Made by a program: the position numbers and the translations under genes. Of a DNA stretch of 64,000 nucleotides, positions 11,566 through 25,200 are shown in pieces. Under the pieces are notes generated by a model. It had not been told where the DNA came from. It did not search any database and saw nothing but the letters and a program-made list of their open reading frames with translations. Numbering within the stretch: the stretch's first letter is position 1; each line of letters begins with the position of its first letter. The DNA comes from Liquidambar formosana (Eukaryota > Streptophyta > Magnoliopsida > Saxifragales > Altingiaceae): contig CM077827.1 in NCBI GenBank assembly GCA_039720395.1, positions 16,727,822 to 16,791,821 of the forward strand, read 5' to 3'.

Positions 11566-14500
11566 GTCAGTCTCTCTCTCTCTCTCGCTCTCTCTCTATG
11601 TATGTTTATCTCGACATTGCTTGCCCTAAGCCCTTCTTTGGTTGCTGAGAACGAAGAGTAAAAGAAAGGAAAAATGGAATTTTGAATGTTCTATTTTTTT
11701 TTTGTAATGTTATTTTGCGGTTCAAGGCAACCAGACCTAACCTCAGCTAAGCCAAGCAGTTGTATTAGGCACAGTTGAGTGGATGATTTTGTCATTTCAT
11801 CTCCTACATTTTCTCAGCAATCAAACAGAATAGTAGGGTTTATTTTAGGGTTTCTGTCTTTGAAATGACTTAGTCTTTACCACTTTCTTTCTCTCTTTTC
11901 TCATTGTACTGTAAATTTTTTTTGGTTTTAGCATTTACGTTTTTTTCCCTTTTAATTTTGTTGGGTGATAGGTCTGTTTTTTCTTTCGTATTATTTGTTT
12001 GTGATGATTCTACTGAACCGTAGTGCTTTCTATGTGGAAAGGGCAGAAATCACATATCAGTGTTTAGCTGCGCAGAATTGCATTTGATTTAGGAACTCCA
12101 CAAATCAGACTGGAGAGGGCCGTTAATTGTGGAAGGACGTGAGAGTAATTGCCACTTAAGGCCCGCTTAATCCGTTCAGGATTAGCTTAGACTGGCAACC
12201 CAATAGCTTGACCATAGTGAAGAGTTAGTTAGGCCACAATAACTGTGAAAAGTTCAAGATTAGTTCCAATTGAAATTAATTAATGTCAATAGCGAAATAT
12301 TAATTCAAATAGAAATTAATTGAAATCAAAGTGATCAAACTCGTGGCAATTCGATTTGCTCTAATCCCCTGATTTGGGAGCAGATAGCCTCCATCCCCAA
12401 GAATATATGATCACCCCTAATTAATGAATCAGCTGATTGGTGAGGACAGGCGACCATAGTAACTTTGGGGGTGGAAAACTCCCACAACCAATAAGAAGAG
12501 GGAAATGACCTCCAAACTTGTAATAATTCTAGGGTTGGACACTGGTGTGGTGCTTGCCCTAGAAACTCTGACGATTCGAGTCAGTAGGAGAATTGAGAGA
12601 AGGTTTAAGGGTCTGAGCACTCTGTTAGTTCTAGAATAATGGCATATGATTTCTTCATTGTGGCTTTTATTGCCATTATTTCTTAGCCTGCTTGAATAGG
12701 TATGAATCTTAATTTTTATAATTGTTTAATTGCAAGTTGACATACCCCTGTGACGAGTTTTCTTGTGGTTGCCATGGTTGTCTGTCAGTTGAATAATTTG
12801 ATTCCCAATTTGGCAGTGATCTCGTATTTTTTGGGATAGATGTTATCTGATTAATTCCCCATATCATGGGAGTAGTGCAAATTGGATTGCCATAGCCTCA
12901 AATTAATTTGAATTTGAATTAATTTTGAACTTCTCGCATTTATTGAGGCCTAACTAACTTCCATTTCTTTTTTGATTATCTCTATGGTTGAGTTATTGTT
13001 GTGCCTGTCCGAGCCAATCCTAATCGGATTACTCAGGCCTCATGCCTGAAGTGGGTGTAGCTACTGTTTTATCCTTCCGCAATTAACCACCCTCTTCCAT
13101 CTGGTGCCACGCGCCATCATCTTTTGAAGTAACTTAGTGACACATACCTTGTTTTTGTCTATTACAGTAAGTTTTTAAAATAATTGTAACTAAATCAATA
13201 TGTGTGAATTTCATCTTCGTAATAGAGTTCATACTTTTTTTTGGTAATCAAAATTCAAGTTTATGGAAGTAAATATTAAAATTTATAATGAAATTTACAC
13301 TTTACCCCTGAAGTAGGTGTGCAGATTTCATTATAAATTTTATAAGAAATCATATACCCCAAACTGGAATTTTATTTTTTGCATTAATATTGCATTCAAA
13401 TGAGTCCTCCAGCCCTAGAGAGAAAATCAAAGGACCTTTTGAGAGAGAGTAGATATGGGAGTGCTAGGTATTGGAAGCTCTCTCTTTCGATGGCATTGGC
13501 ATTTCTGGTTTAGGTTTTCTCAATCTTTTGTTTTATTTTATTTTATTTTTCCTAAAAATGGCCAAGTACAAGGGTATTAACTTTGAAGAAATCAAGAATG
13601 AGAGCGTCCATCTTGAAGTTGATTTATGCTTCCCCACACCCCCCCCCCCCCCCAAAAAAAAAAAAAAAAAAAAAAAAACTCATAAGAAGGGTAAAAGGTT
13701 CATTTTCTGATTCTTTTAAAGCTATTTGCTGTATTGACCTCTCTGGAACTAAAAGGGAGGGGGGGACTTTGAGACAAAAAAGAGTTTATAGGGCAAAGGG
13801 AAACATGCCTAACTTCAAGAGGTTAATGTGTTATTTTACCAAATATAAATGCATCAAATAATTATTAAAATTTATTTTATATTACATTAATTCTATATTA
13901 AAACGCTGATCTACTACTCCGACTTAGGAACATATTCCCACATAATGGAGTACAATCTTTCTCGATCGCTTTCACTTCGAAATGGAATCGGAATATGATT
14001 TCCTTGATTATAGTGTTCGATTTTAAGGGAATCGACTCTCTCGAGGAGAGCCTTACAAAATCCTACGGAAGCTTGATCGAGCCCTAACCCTAAGGGCTTG
14101 ATGTAATTATTAATAATGCTGTCTGAAAGGAGTTATTTAAAGGGTGCATTTAAGAGTTGGGTTTGGAAATATGTTCCATTTTAGAATGTAGAAATGCTCC
14201 TTAAGGGAAGTCTTCATGTATCTCTATAGTATTTCAAAATAAGGAGGCATGGTGTGAAGAAAATGGAAATTTGGACCTTTTAAGTGTCGTTTGTGTACAA
14301 TTGTTAGTTTAATGTTTTTATAATTGAAAATGACCCACATTTTTCCCTTATTTTGAACTTTTGAAGAATAAAAGACATGTTTTGTAATAATAGATGTTTC
14401 CTATTTAACAATTAAAATCCTTTTGGATTAATACATTGACATTTTTTTTTTTTTTTTGATAAGGTAAATGTGTATTAAACCAAAAAAGGCCAAAGCCCAT

Positions 14501-17500
14501 GTACATAAGCCATATACAAAGACTAAGCACTATCCCCTCTACAGCTTGAAAGAGTACACAAAATTTAGAAAAGAAATATTACAAGTATTGGTATGACTAG
14601 AGTACCACAAAATAAAGACTTGAGAAACGAAGATTTGAGATCAATGATGGACTTCTCAACCCCTTCAAAAGTTCTAGCATTCCTCTCCCTCCATAATTCC
14701 ACAAAATAGCATGCGGAGTCATATGCCAAATAACTTTAGCCTTTCTACAACCCCCTTTAAACCACCACCTTGCCAAAAAGTCATAAGTAGAGGATGGTAG
14801 CACCCAATGAACCCCAAACATATTAAACACTAACATCCAAAGACTTCTAGCTACATCACAATGTAAAAAAAGATGATCCACTGACTCCACATCATGCTTA
14901 CAAAGGACACATCTATTTGGCACATACCACCCTCTTCTAGCAAGATTATCCAAAGTCAAGCACTTATCACTCCCCTCTAACCAACCAAAAAAAGCAACCT
15001 TAGAAGGAACCGAGGAAACCCAAATGACTTTGGCTGGGGAAAATAAATTCCCAATAGGCCTAATACAATTGTAATAAGATTTTACGGAGAATGATCCTTT
15101 AGAATCCTTACGCTTAACCAAGGAATCATTCTCAACCTCTAAAATCTTTCTATGGTAAAGGACTTGAAAAAAAACCAAAGCTTCCTCCATATCCCAATCA
15201 TTAATGTGGCGAATAAAGAGAACATTCCAATGATAGGAACCGGCTTCCCCTTCCAAGTAATCCAAAATCAAAGCTTCTTTGTTAGTAGCAATAGAGAATA
15301 AAGAAGGAAACTCCTCCTTGAGTGGTGTGTTGGAGCACCACAAATCTTTCCAAAAATTCACCCTACTACCATCTCCCACTTTAAACCCAATCTCTTTGAC
15401 AAAAACATTAAATCCTTGAATTATTGCCTTCCAAAGACCCACCCTGTGCAAACCAACCACCTCATTAGACCACCACCTTCCTCTAGAAAGACCATACTTC
15501 CAAATGATAACATCCCGCCATAAGCCTTGAACCCCCCTACCAAATCTCCAGAGCCATTTTCCCATGAGAGCTTGGTTTATGCACACCATGGATCTCATCC
15601 CCAAACCACCCATATATTTTGGAAGGTAAACGGTATGCCAATCAACAAGATGGAGTTTCCGTTCACCACCCACTCCATTCCATAAAAAGTCCCTTTCTAA
15701 TTTTTCAATTCTAGAAGCCACGGACTTAGGTATTTTATGAATAGACATAAAATAGATGGGAATGGAAGATAATGCACTATGAATGAGAGTCAACTTGTTG
15801 CCTTTAGAAAGATACCCTTTTTTCCAACCACCAAGTCTTCTTTCAATCTTCTCAATGATGGGTTCCCAAACCTTTGGATCTTTGAAGAGAGCCTCCAAAG
15901 GAAGACCAAGGTAAGTAGTCGGTAGTTTCCCAACTTTGCAACTCGATATGGTAGCAAGATTCTCCACATTAGCAACATTCCCCATCGGAATAATATTTGT
16001 TTTTCCAAGGTTCGCTCTAAGACCCGAAACCGCTTCAAAGGAGAGAAGAATAACCCTTAAATGAGACATTTGCTCCTCCTCCAGTCCACAAAAAATCAAA
16101 GCATCATCGGCAAAGAGTAAGTGTGATATCTTGCCCGACCCAAATCTCCCATCTCCCACAACAAAGCCACCAGTGACTTGGCAATGGTGGTCAAGGCAGT
16201 ATTGGGATGTTGGAGGAATGACGGCGGATGGTGGCGGTGGTATTGGAGTTGTTGTGGTGATGGCAATGTGTGGTCGGTGGCAGTGATGGTGGCAGACTTA
16301 GGGCGATGATGACGGTAATGTGGTGGTGGTGGTAGTGGTAGCGGCATGGATGGGGGTGTGGGTGGCAGTGGCAACGACAGTGGCATTGTGGGTAGTGGCA
16401 GTGATATGGTTTTGGCGATAGTGGGCTAGAGAAATTTAGAAATAAGTTTTCAAATTCAAAATCTTTGGAAACATAAATTTTATGTTTCCACAAATTTGGG
16501 AAATTTTTTTCCAAAATAAAGAACAAAAAATAAACTTTCTGAATGTGTTGTTAATTTTTTTTAACCTTTTTTGTTTGTTTTTCAAAACAGAAAATAGAAA
16601 ATGGAAGTGTTTCTAAACAGGTGCAGGGTTTTCTTTGTATGTAAATGATTGGGTCCAGTTTCACAAAATCTCTTGAACTTTAAAACTGAACAAATAATCC
16701 CTAAACTGTCAAATTTTACACTTTGCCCCCTTCTCTGTTTTTTCTGTTGGAAAATTGAATGGAAATAGATTGGATCACATCTTAAGGCTAAGGAGGTGTG
16801 GAATCTCGTGGTTGAGAGATTTGAGAAGAGATTCAGCGGGTGGAAGAGAGGTTTTTTGTCTAAAGGGGGAAGTATGCTTACCAAGAGACAAGAGTATGTT
16901 GGCCAAGCTTCCTACTTATTTAAAAACCAGATAACAGTTATGGACTGGACATAGTCTGATCCAGTTCTTGAAGTTCCCAAACAGGCCCTAGACTTGTACA
17001 ATTGGTTTAAGCATCAAGTTTGACGAAAATAGCTAATAAATTTGACAGAAATTTGATAAAAATATGCATTTAATTTGACAGAGGGGGAAAATGTTACAAT
17101 TTGATAGTTTATGGGGTTAGTTGTTCAGTTTTAAAGTGTTTTTTTTTGTGTTTTGGGGGGGGGGGGGGGGTGTTGTGAAACTGGACGTATAGTTTTGGAC
17201 TTCCGGGGGATTTAGTGCATTTTACCCTAAATGATTATATTTCATATGAGGATATTTTAGTAATTTTATTATGTTTAGGAACAGTCCCTCTTTTTGGGCT
17301 TTATGTTTTTGTAATGGGTTGGGTGTAAGGTACTTATGAAAGTAGTAACTAAATGCCTAGTTAAATTAGTTGGTGACTACAACATCAAAGATTTTTTTTG
17401 CCTTCAAACTATTTCAACTATTAATTTCATCATTACAAATAAATTTAGTGATCTGATGGAAAGGATAGATTCACAACTATCATATTTATTGTTCCCAACC

Positions 17501-20500
17501 AAAAATATGAAGTCACACTAACTCTAAGTTTTAGCGCCTATTCTACAGATACAAGTTCGGAGTTCTAGAATTTTCATACATCAATACTTCAAAACTTGAG
17601 GTTGATTTTTCTCCAATGTAGATCAGATTGGTACTAAACATGTTGACAAGAAAAGGGAAAATTGGACTTCTTTATTTATTTAAGTTTTTCTTTGTATGGG
17701 AATGATTATATTTCTTTTTTTAGTAAAAGATTATATTTCACATGAGGGTATTTTAGTAATTTTATGTGTTTGGAATGGACTAACCCATAGAAGCATGAAG
17801 TGGGAGTGGGGGAACATAAAAGAGTCAAAGGTTTGGAGCATGTGGGAAGTGTTTGTGGAATATATGTATATATCTGTGTGTATAAATGTGTTAGCTCAAT
17901 ATGATAGTTTATAGGATGAAATTGTAGAGAAAATTCAAACAAAATTTTATAGTTCATTGTAATTATGAAGGAATTCAAAAAAAAAAAAAAAAAAAAAGGT
18001 GGATTTTTTTTTTTTTTTTGGTCTTCTTTTAAAGAAAGTATTGAGTATTTAACTAAGTATTAATCTTATAGGATTTGATGGAAATCCTATTATTTTTATA
18101 CCCTTTTTTTACATTTTAGTTAAAGTTAAGAAGATATAAGTTGGGGGGGGGGGGGTGGTATCATGGTCCTGCCTTCCCTTCCCACTCCATCAAAAGGTTC
18201 CGTCTTACTTAGAACCGAGATTCGAGAGAGGGAAAATCCTTGTTCGTACAAGGTTCTGACTTGGAGTGTGGAATTGTGGTTCCAAAGCGGGAGCAGGACC
18301 CTTAAAAGAAGGTTCCAGCTTCTAAGGACCAACCTTATGAACTTATTTTATTATATTAAATTTTATTTGATATTAGGATGTTCCGAAATGCTTACGCACC
18401 CAACTAATCCACCTAGGCACATGTAGTCCCATATGCACGGGGCAATTACAGGACATAAGTCTATGGGAGTGTCCTTGATGGGGTTGGCCTTGAGGGGGAG
18501 TGGTGAGAGTTGAACCCAAGACCTCTTGCCTACCCTAGGACCACTTGGTTCACCCCTTAGGGTTATGAACTTTATAATTTTGTAATGGGTCAGGCCTAAG
18601 TTACTTATGGAAGTAGTAAGTGAAAGCGTAGTTTAATTAGAAACCTAGTTACCAGGACCAAGTATAGAAGAATACTTTAAATAGGATTGTAAATTTGTAA
18701 TTACCTTAATAAGGGGTGGAGTATTATGTTTAATAGCTATTTCAAGTTGAGTGTGGAGCTCTTTGTTGTGTTTGAGTGTGGATCTTAAACCAACCCTTGT
18801 GGATTAGGGTTTTTCTCCTTCTTTCTCTTTTTCTTGTTCTTATTTCTTTTCTAAAGGTATTGTTCCCAAGCACTATTGACGAACACTGTTTATGGGTGTG
18901 GTTCATAGCCCCTAAAATCTTATTTTTATTTTCATTTTTATTATTTCCCAAGCACTATTCACGAGCACTGTTTTTGGGTGTGGTTCATAACCCACCTAAA
19001 CTCTTATTTTTTGTTCTCTAGGCCTAGATTGTAGTCTCGGTTAAGCTCTAACCTTATGCTGCATTATGTGGGCAGAGGATTTTGTGCTGCTTCATGTGGG
19101 TAGAGGATTTTATGGTTTGACTTTGAAATGGTGAGGAGATGCGTTGGAATCCTAGTTTTATCAGGACTTTGAATATTGGGAATTGGAAGGAGTTTTGAGT
19201 TTAATTGAAGGTTGTGCTTAGCTAAAATCAATGGGGAATTGCATGTTGTGATATGTGGAAATGGAGTGCTAATAGAAGGTTCTTAGTGTTTTTTTTTTTA
19301 ATGAAGAAAATAGATCGGATAATTAATCAAGAATAGAAGGTTCTTAGTTAAATCCTATTTCTTTTGCCTTTGGCATTTAGAGAATGTATCATTTTAGAGT
19401 GTCCTTAGTGTGGATGGCAGTAGGAGACAAATGCCAAATGGTGTACCATATGATAACTAGGTAGCTGTTGATGCAAAATTGTTGTTTTATGTGCAAGAGG
19501 GATACTAGATTGTTGGATCATGTATGATTGGGTTAGACAAACCTGTGGTATAGGTTTCATCTAGAGGGGGTATGAACTGAATTTCAAGATTAATATGTAA
19601 CCATTCTCAATTGAAGGGTTTCAATATAAGAGGACATTTGGTATGCTATTGGATTTATGATTTGATATGACATCCATTCATATGTGGTAGAAGGTTGCTT
19701 GACATGGTATCAAAGCATGTCATATTTGGCCCGATATTGTTCGTAAAGCCCATCTTTGTCGTCTATGTGACAGGCCCGTTCTTGTCTTGTTAGTCTATCA
19801 CGTGAGAGGGAGTGTTGGAAAATTCCAGATGCCACATCATATAAATATGAAATTTGATATGAGTCATATGACTTCAAATACCTAGATGGGTACGTTTTTG
19901 TCTCTATTATCTTTTATATTTAAATTTAGAAACAGTAAATGACATAACATATATGTGGCTTTGTTTTTGTAGCTGCCTCTATGTAATTGAGGAAAAAAAT
20001 GGATTTTTGAAATACATTTTCTATTCCTTAGTGTGAAGTTTATCTTGCCTGGTTTTTAATGTGAATTTTTCTGTTGCCTGGTTAGATGACCTATGGATTT
20101 TCTTTATTGGATGTAACTGAGCAATTGCAAAAATTGGCTCATATTTATCTTATTATTGAGCTGTGCCCAATTATACGAGGTCCTTACATACTTCTTTTCA
20201 GGTTCTGATATCTGGAAAAGAAGAACCAGATGCCCAACTATCTCCTGCAATGGATGCTGCACTAAGAGTGTTCAAACGTGTTACTAGTCTGTCTCCTACT
20301 GAGGGTGATGGTACTGGTTCAGCAGCTGCAGGAGCTGCATTTTGTTCCATGAGGTTATTGGTAGCAGCTTCACAAGCCATTAACTTAATTGGAAAGCAAG
20401 GGTCTACGATTAAGTCAATACAGGAGAGTTCCAGTGCTTCTGTGCGTGTTTTATCTGAAGGTGTGCTTTAAGTATTTTATTTATTTTATTTTATTTTATT

Positions 20501-22184
20501 TTTTATTCTGATAATTCAATTTTTAAACCACCATTTTTTTTCCCTTCATGCTCATGGTGTGTTCATTATTATTATTATTTTTTTGGTTCAAGCTGTCTTC
20601 TTTGATTACTTTGTTAGATCACAGATGTTTTTGTTCTTTATTTATTAAACTATAGTAACTTAGCCATATTTATGGGTTGTCTGGGGGTGGGATGATGATG
20701 TGACAGATTTGATGCTTTGTAATTGATGTAGGTAAAGGAGTATGGTACATGTAATGCACGAGGTCTTCTATTGCTGATGCGAAGATGCACTTATACACAT
20801 ACCTTTTCTAATGAGGTCCAACAATTGTTAATATAGGCCAGGGTATCGCTTCGTGGGCACCTAATCCCTAGGTTGTATAACTTTGCTATCTTTCGTAATA
20901 TATAATAATGAAAGAGACAAAGGGAAGTTTAAAAACTAGATGCAATTTAAGAATTATTTTTTTCTCAATTTAGCTCTATCCAGAGTCTTGTCTCTATTGA
21001 ATTCTTAGCAATCATGGCTTTTCTTCCTACCTCGACCCATATCTCTTTAGGTATCTTGTCCTTTGGTGTCTTCAATTTGAATAAAATCATTCCTTTATAC
21101 TGGTCCCTTATTGGTCTTCATTGCACATGGATAAACATCTTAGATGACTTCCCCTAATCACTTCTTGTCCTTAACTGATGTCAAATTTTTACAAATGCAT
21201 TTATTTCTCTTTCCATTTGTAGCATTTCAGTCTTACCACTATCCAGATTGTAGATGGGTATTCTACAATCACACAATATTGTAGAGGCACTTCTCAGCTT
21301 TAAACATATGGCTCTAGTTCAATGAGTAACATCCTCAATCTTCCCATTTTTATAGATAGTAGGCAATAGGTAACTGTTGGTTATCTCTTGGCCATCAATA
21401 TTACAACCTTAATTTTATATCTAGTTTTACTAAATTTATATTCCATACCTGGTGAACCTAAAACCTGAAGTTCTGAAGTATCTCTCCTTATTTCTTGGAA
21501 TTAAGCTAAACTCTAGTTTCGTTGACTAAAATCTATTTGCTTAGCAAATAATATATATGGTGGGACATCTTCTATAGTATGTTTATCCATAATTGATGCA
21601 AAAAGAAGTGTTCTTGCCGATTCTTAAAGTTAGCCAATTGTGATGGGAAACTCACTTATCACCAACACCAACCACACTATCTCCTTAGGATTCCTAGCAT
21701 CCACTAATTTCAGGTACTATATTTTTTTACTATTGTATACATTTGCCACTTCAGTGGCCATCCAGATTTCATTTAGCTTAGGATATTTTATTTGTAAAAT
21801 GTCGAGAGAAAAAAAAAAAAAATGAAAAGATAAAGAAATAGCAAGATTGGTATCCACATTTAGAATCTCAAATAGTTACTGCTTGCAGGACCTAGAAACC
21901 TCATCAATGTACTCTTAAGACCTTATAAAGTTTATCATTGTTTACTAGGATGCTGGAATAATGATAAAATTCTCAGCCTTATTTGTTACTTTAGCTCTGT
22001 TCATTTGTTTTTCAAAGAAGGCATAAAAGGGAAACAGTCTCTTTGAGAATGGTGTTTGTTATTTAATGATTAATTTAATTTATTTTTATTTCGAGATGGT
22101 TAATTGTTGCTTTTACTGAATGAAGAATTTGTATGTGCTGTAAAGAGCCACTTTTATTGTTGCATGCTACATCTGGAGCAAAAA

Positions 22185-22237
<53 letters not shown>

Positions 22238-25200
22238 GTGGGTGGGTGTGTGTTTGCGGTGTGGGGGGAGGGGTATTAACTATCACTTCATCCTATTTTT
22301 AGGCTTACTTCCTGTTTGTTCCTTTGTTGACGTTTGCCCCCCCCCCCCCCCCCCCCCCCCCCCTCTCCCATTTTCCTTTTTTCCACCCCCTCTCCCCTTC
22401 CTTTTCTTTCTTTTTTGGTGATGTACTTCCTACACATGGACTTATGTGGAATCCAAATGAGAACACTTCTTTCTTTGAAGTTTTTATTATGTATGTATTA
22501 TCTTCTATAATTTTGAAATATCTTTTCCTTTGCTGGTACTGGGCCTTTTTTTTTTTTGGAGGTATTGATATTGACATTCTGTTGGACGTTTATCTGTTTA
22601 AATACATATGCTGATGAGCAGAATATTAAAAACTGCATAAAAATGTCTTTGGCCAATGTGAGTTGCTTAGAAATATTAGTGCAATAGTGCGCTAGTTGAT
22701 GTACTTTATATTATAAATTTATAATACATGCCTATACCAAAACAACACTCATAAACATCCCAATTTGCTCTTTTTTTTTTTTCTCATGGCATATAGGTGA
22801 ATCTTAACTCTAAGTCTGTGCTTCCTCAAAATAGGTTTTCTTCTGAATTTCCGTAAAATGCTGTAGAATATTAATAAACTGTAAATGTTCCCCCAATAAA
22901 CATCTTATGCCGGATTGAAATTAAAACTGGTTTTGTTCTAGCAGATTGTGGAATAATTGAAATTAGTTTTCTGAATGCCCAATCTGTGGCTTCCATATTT
23001 AGTCATTAGATATGATGTTACTAACTAAGACATTGAGTTCTTTTCTACATCATATGTGGTTATAATTGAATTGATGTAAGAGCTTTTTTTAATTTTAATT
23101 TTAATTTTTTTACTAGATTTTTCAGTCTTTAATTTCAGAACAACACAATATGTGATTCCAAGGTTTGTTTTGCTAGATGAAGTGCCCTCCTATGCTACTT
23201 CAGATGAGAGAATCGTAGAGATACATGGTGAAACTATGAAGGTTCTTAAAGCATTAGAAGCAGTATTGGGACAGCTTAGGAAGTTCTTGGTTGATCATAG
23301 TGTTGTTCCTATATTTGAGAAGACTGTAAGTTCAAGACTTAATATATGTGAGTTTTTATTTTTATTTATTTTATTTTATTTATGAAAGTGTATTAATACA
23401 TAGTATTTGTCAGTACAATGCAACAATCTCACAGGATCGTGCAGTAGACCCTTGGGCTGATAAAACTCAATCCTTGCTTCATTCTGCTCCTGCTCCCCAA
23501 ACTGGTATTGGTTCTGATTATTCCCTTCCATTGAAGCGGGATCCGTTATTTTTTGATCGTGAAACTCAGGTGGATCCAAAAATTTCACATTCTGGATTGT
23601 CACTCTATGGACAAGACCCTGCTCTTGGTGCATTACGTTCTACTGGACTTGGTCGTACGGCTGCACCTATAGTGACTCAGGTTGGTTTTGTTTGTTCATT
23701 TAATACTTGAAACATGAGTTTGGATTTTGCGGTTCATGTTGTGAAAGCCCACTGTATTTACATGTTAATGCTTTTAGATATGGGGGGGGTAACATAGTAG
23801 GGGGTGTTTTTGCTTCTCTTTATCTTATCTTGAGTAACTCAAAACCAAATACTTGGATGATACATTCCTAACTCAAATTTATGCAAAATTAAATATAATA
23901 GAGAATGGGGGAGAGAAGAATCCACTTTGAGGGGAGTAGAACCTCCAACGAATGCTCAATCAAAATTCATTCTTCCATATTTTTTGGCCATACGTAGGGG
24001 TGTAAAATGGGCTGGGCTGGACCGGGCTGGGCTGCTTTTCATGTGGGCTGGAATGGGCTCGGGCTGGGCCAAATGAAAAAACCCCGAGCAGGCTCAGGCT
24101 TAAGACATGTTTCGGGCTAATGTTGGTCCTCGGGCTGGGCCTAATTTGGGCTAATTTATTCTTTATGATTTTTTTTAAAAAAAATAACATTTAAACTCTA
24201 GAAAGTTTCTATACATAAAATATTTATAATTTATAAATACATTTGCAAACATTATATCAATGTTTATATGATTTAATAACTTTTATTATTTATAACTCAT
24301 ATAGTCATTGGCTAAAATATATTTATTCTATTGAGGAAAAAAAATGGAAGACATATATATAATCGTTGGGTGTTTTTTCTTGTTTGTTTGTTTGTTTGTA
24401 TATTTTATTTCATTATTTTTTAATCTCATGTGAATCTAGCGATAAATATAACTCATATAGTCATATGATAATAGCATATTAGAGCATCTCCAACCATGAG
24501 GCAAAAGGTGAGCCAAAGCTATTTTTTGCCTCATGTGAAAAGTAGGTGCTCCAATGGGTGAGGCATTTGGTTGGGCAAATATAGCTCGAGGCAAATCTTG
24601 AGCTATATTTGACTCAAGAAATGGCTCAAATGCAAATTTGCCACATCATCCTCTAAGAAATGGTTGGAAGTGGAGGGAAAAGTGGATGAGGCAAAAAAAT
24701 GGCTCACATGCATTAGAGTAGTCATTTTTTTCATGTGATGCATTTTCACTATAGCGATGCATTTTTACATTGTAGTGATGCAAAAAATGCATATAGCTCA
24801 CCTAAATGTCTCACATGGTTGGAGATGCTCTTATTTATTATAAAATGGGCTAACTTCGTGTTGGACCTTGGGCTGGGCTTTGGATTGGGCTACAAATCCC
24901 AAGCCTAGGCTCGCCCATCTCTAAGACTGGGCTAGGGCTGGGCTGGACCTGAACGGGCTTAGGGATGGGCTTAGCCCAATTTTTTCAAGTTGGGCTAGGG
25001 CAGGCCATGGGCCGATGGGCCAATTTTACACCCCTTGCATCTACATATTTATAACATAAAGGCTCATAAATTCAAATTCAAATCCTAAATCCTAAATCAA
25101 ATCAAATCAAATCAAATTTATGAATTATCTAATTCAAATATTCAAATAAATCTAATCTAATAATTATTTATTTAAATACTTAAAATATATAATTCTTTAT

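Noticed and set aside
14441..16178. Target-site duplication of the LINE
   Set aside because: No convincing direct repeat could be found by eye around the poly(A) tail and the truncated end.
16096..16526. Histidine/proline-rich minus-strand proteins
   Set aside because: Produced by the GTGGTGGCA minisatellite; no start context or conservation visible.
22305..22614. Proline/glycine-rich proteins around the poly(C) tract
   Set aside because: Low-complexity artefacts of homopolymers inside KH intron 2.
23995..25036. 8 bp target-site duplication for the hAT-like element
   Set aside because: Flanks GCCATACG and TGCATCTA do not match; only the sister LTR proves the insertion.
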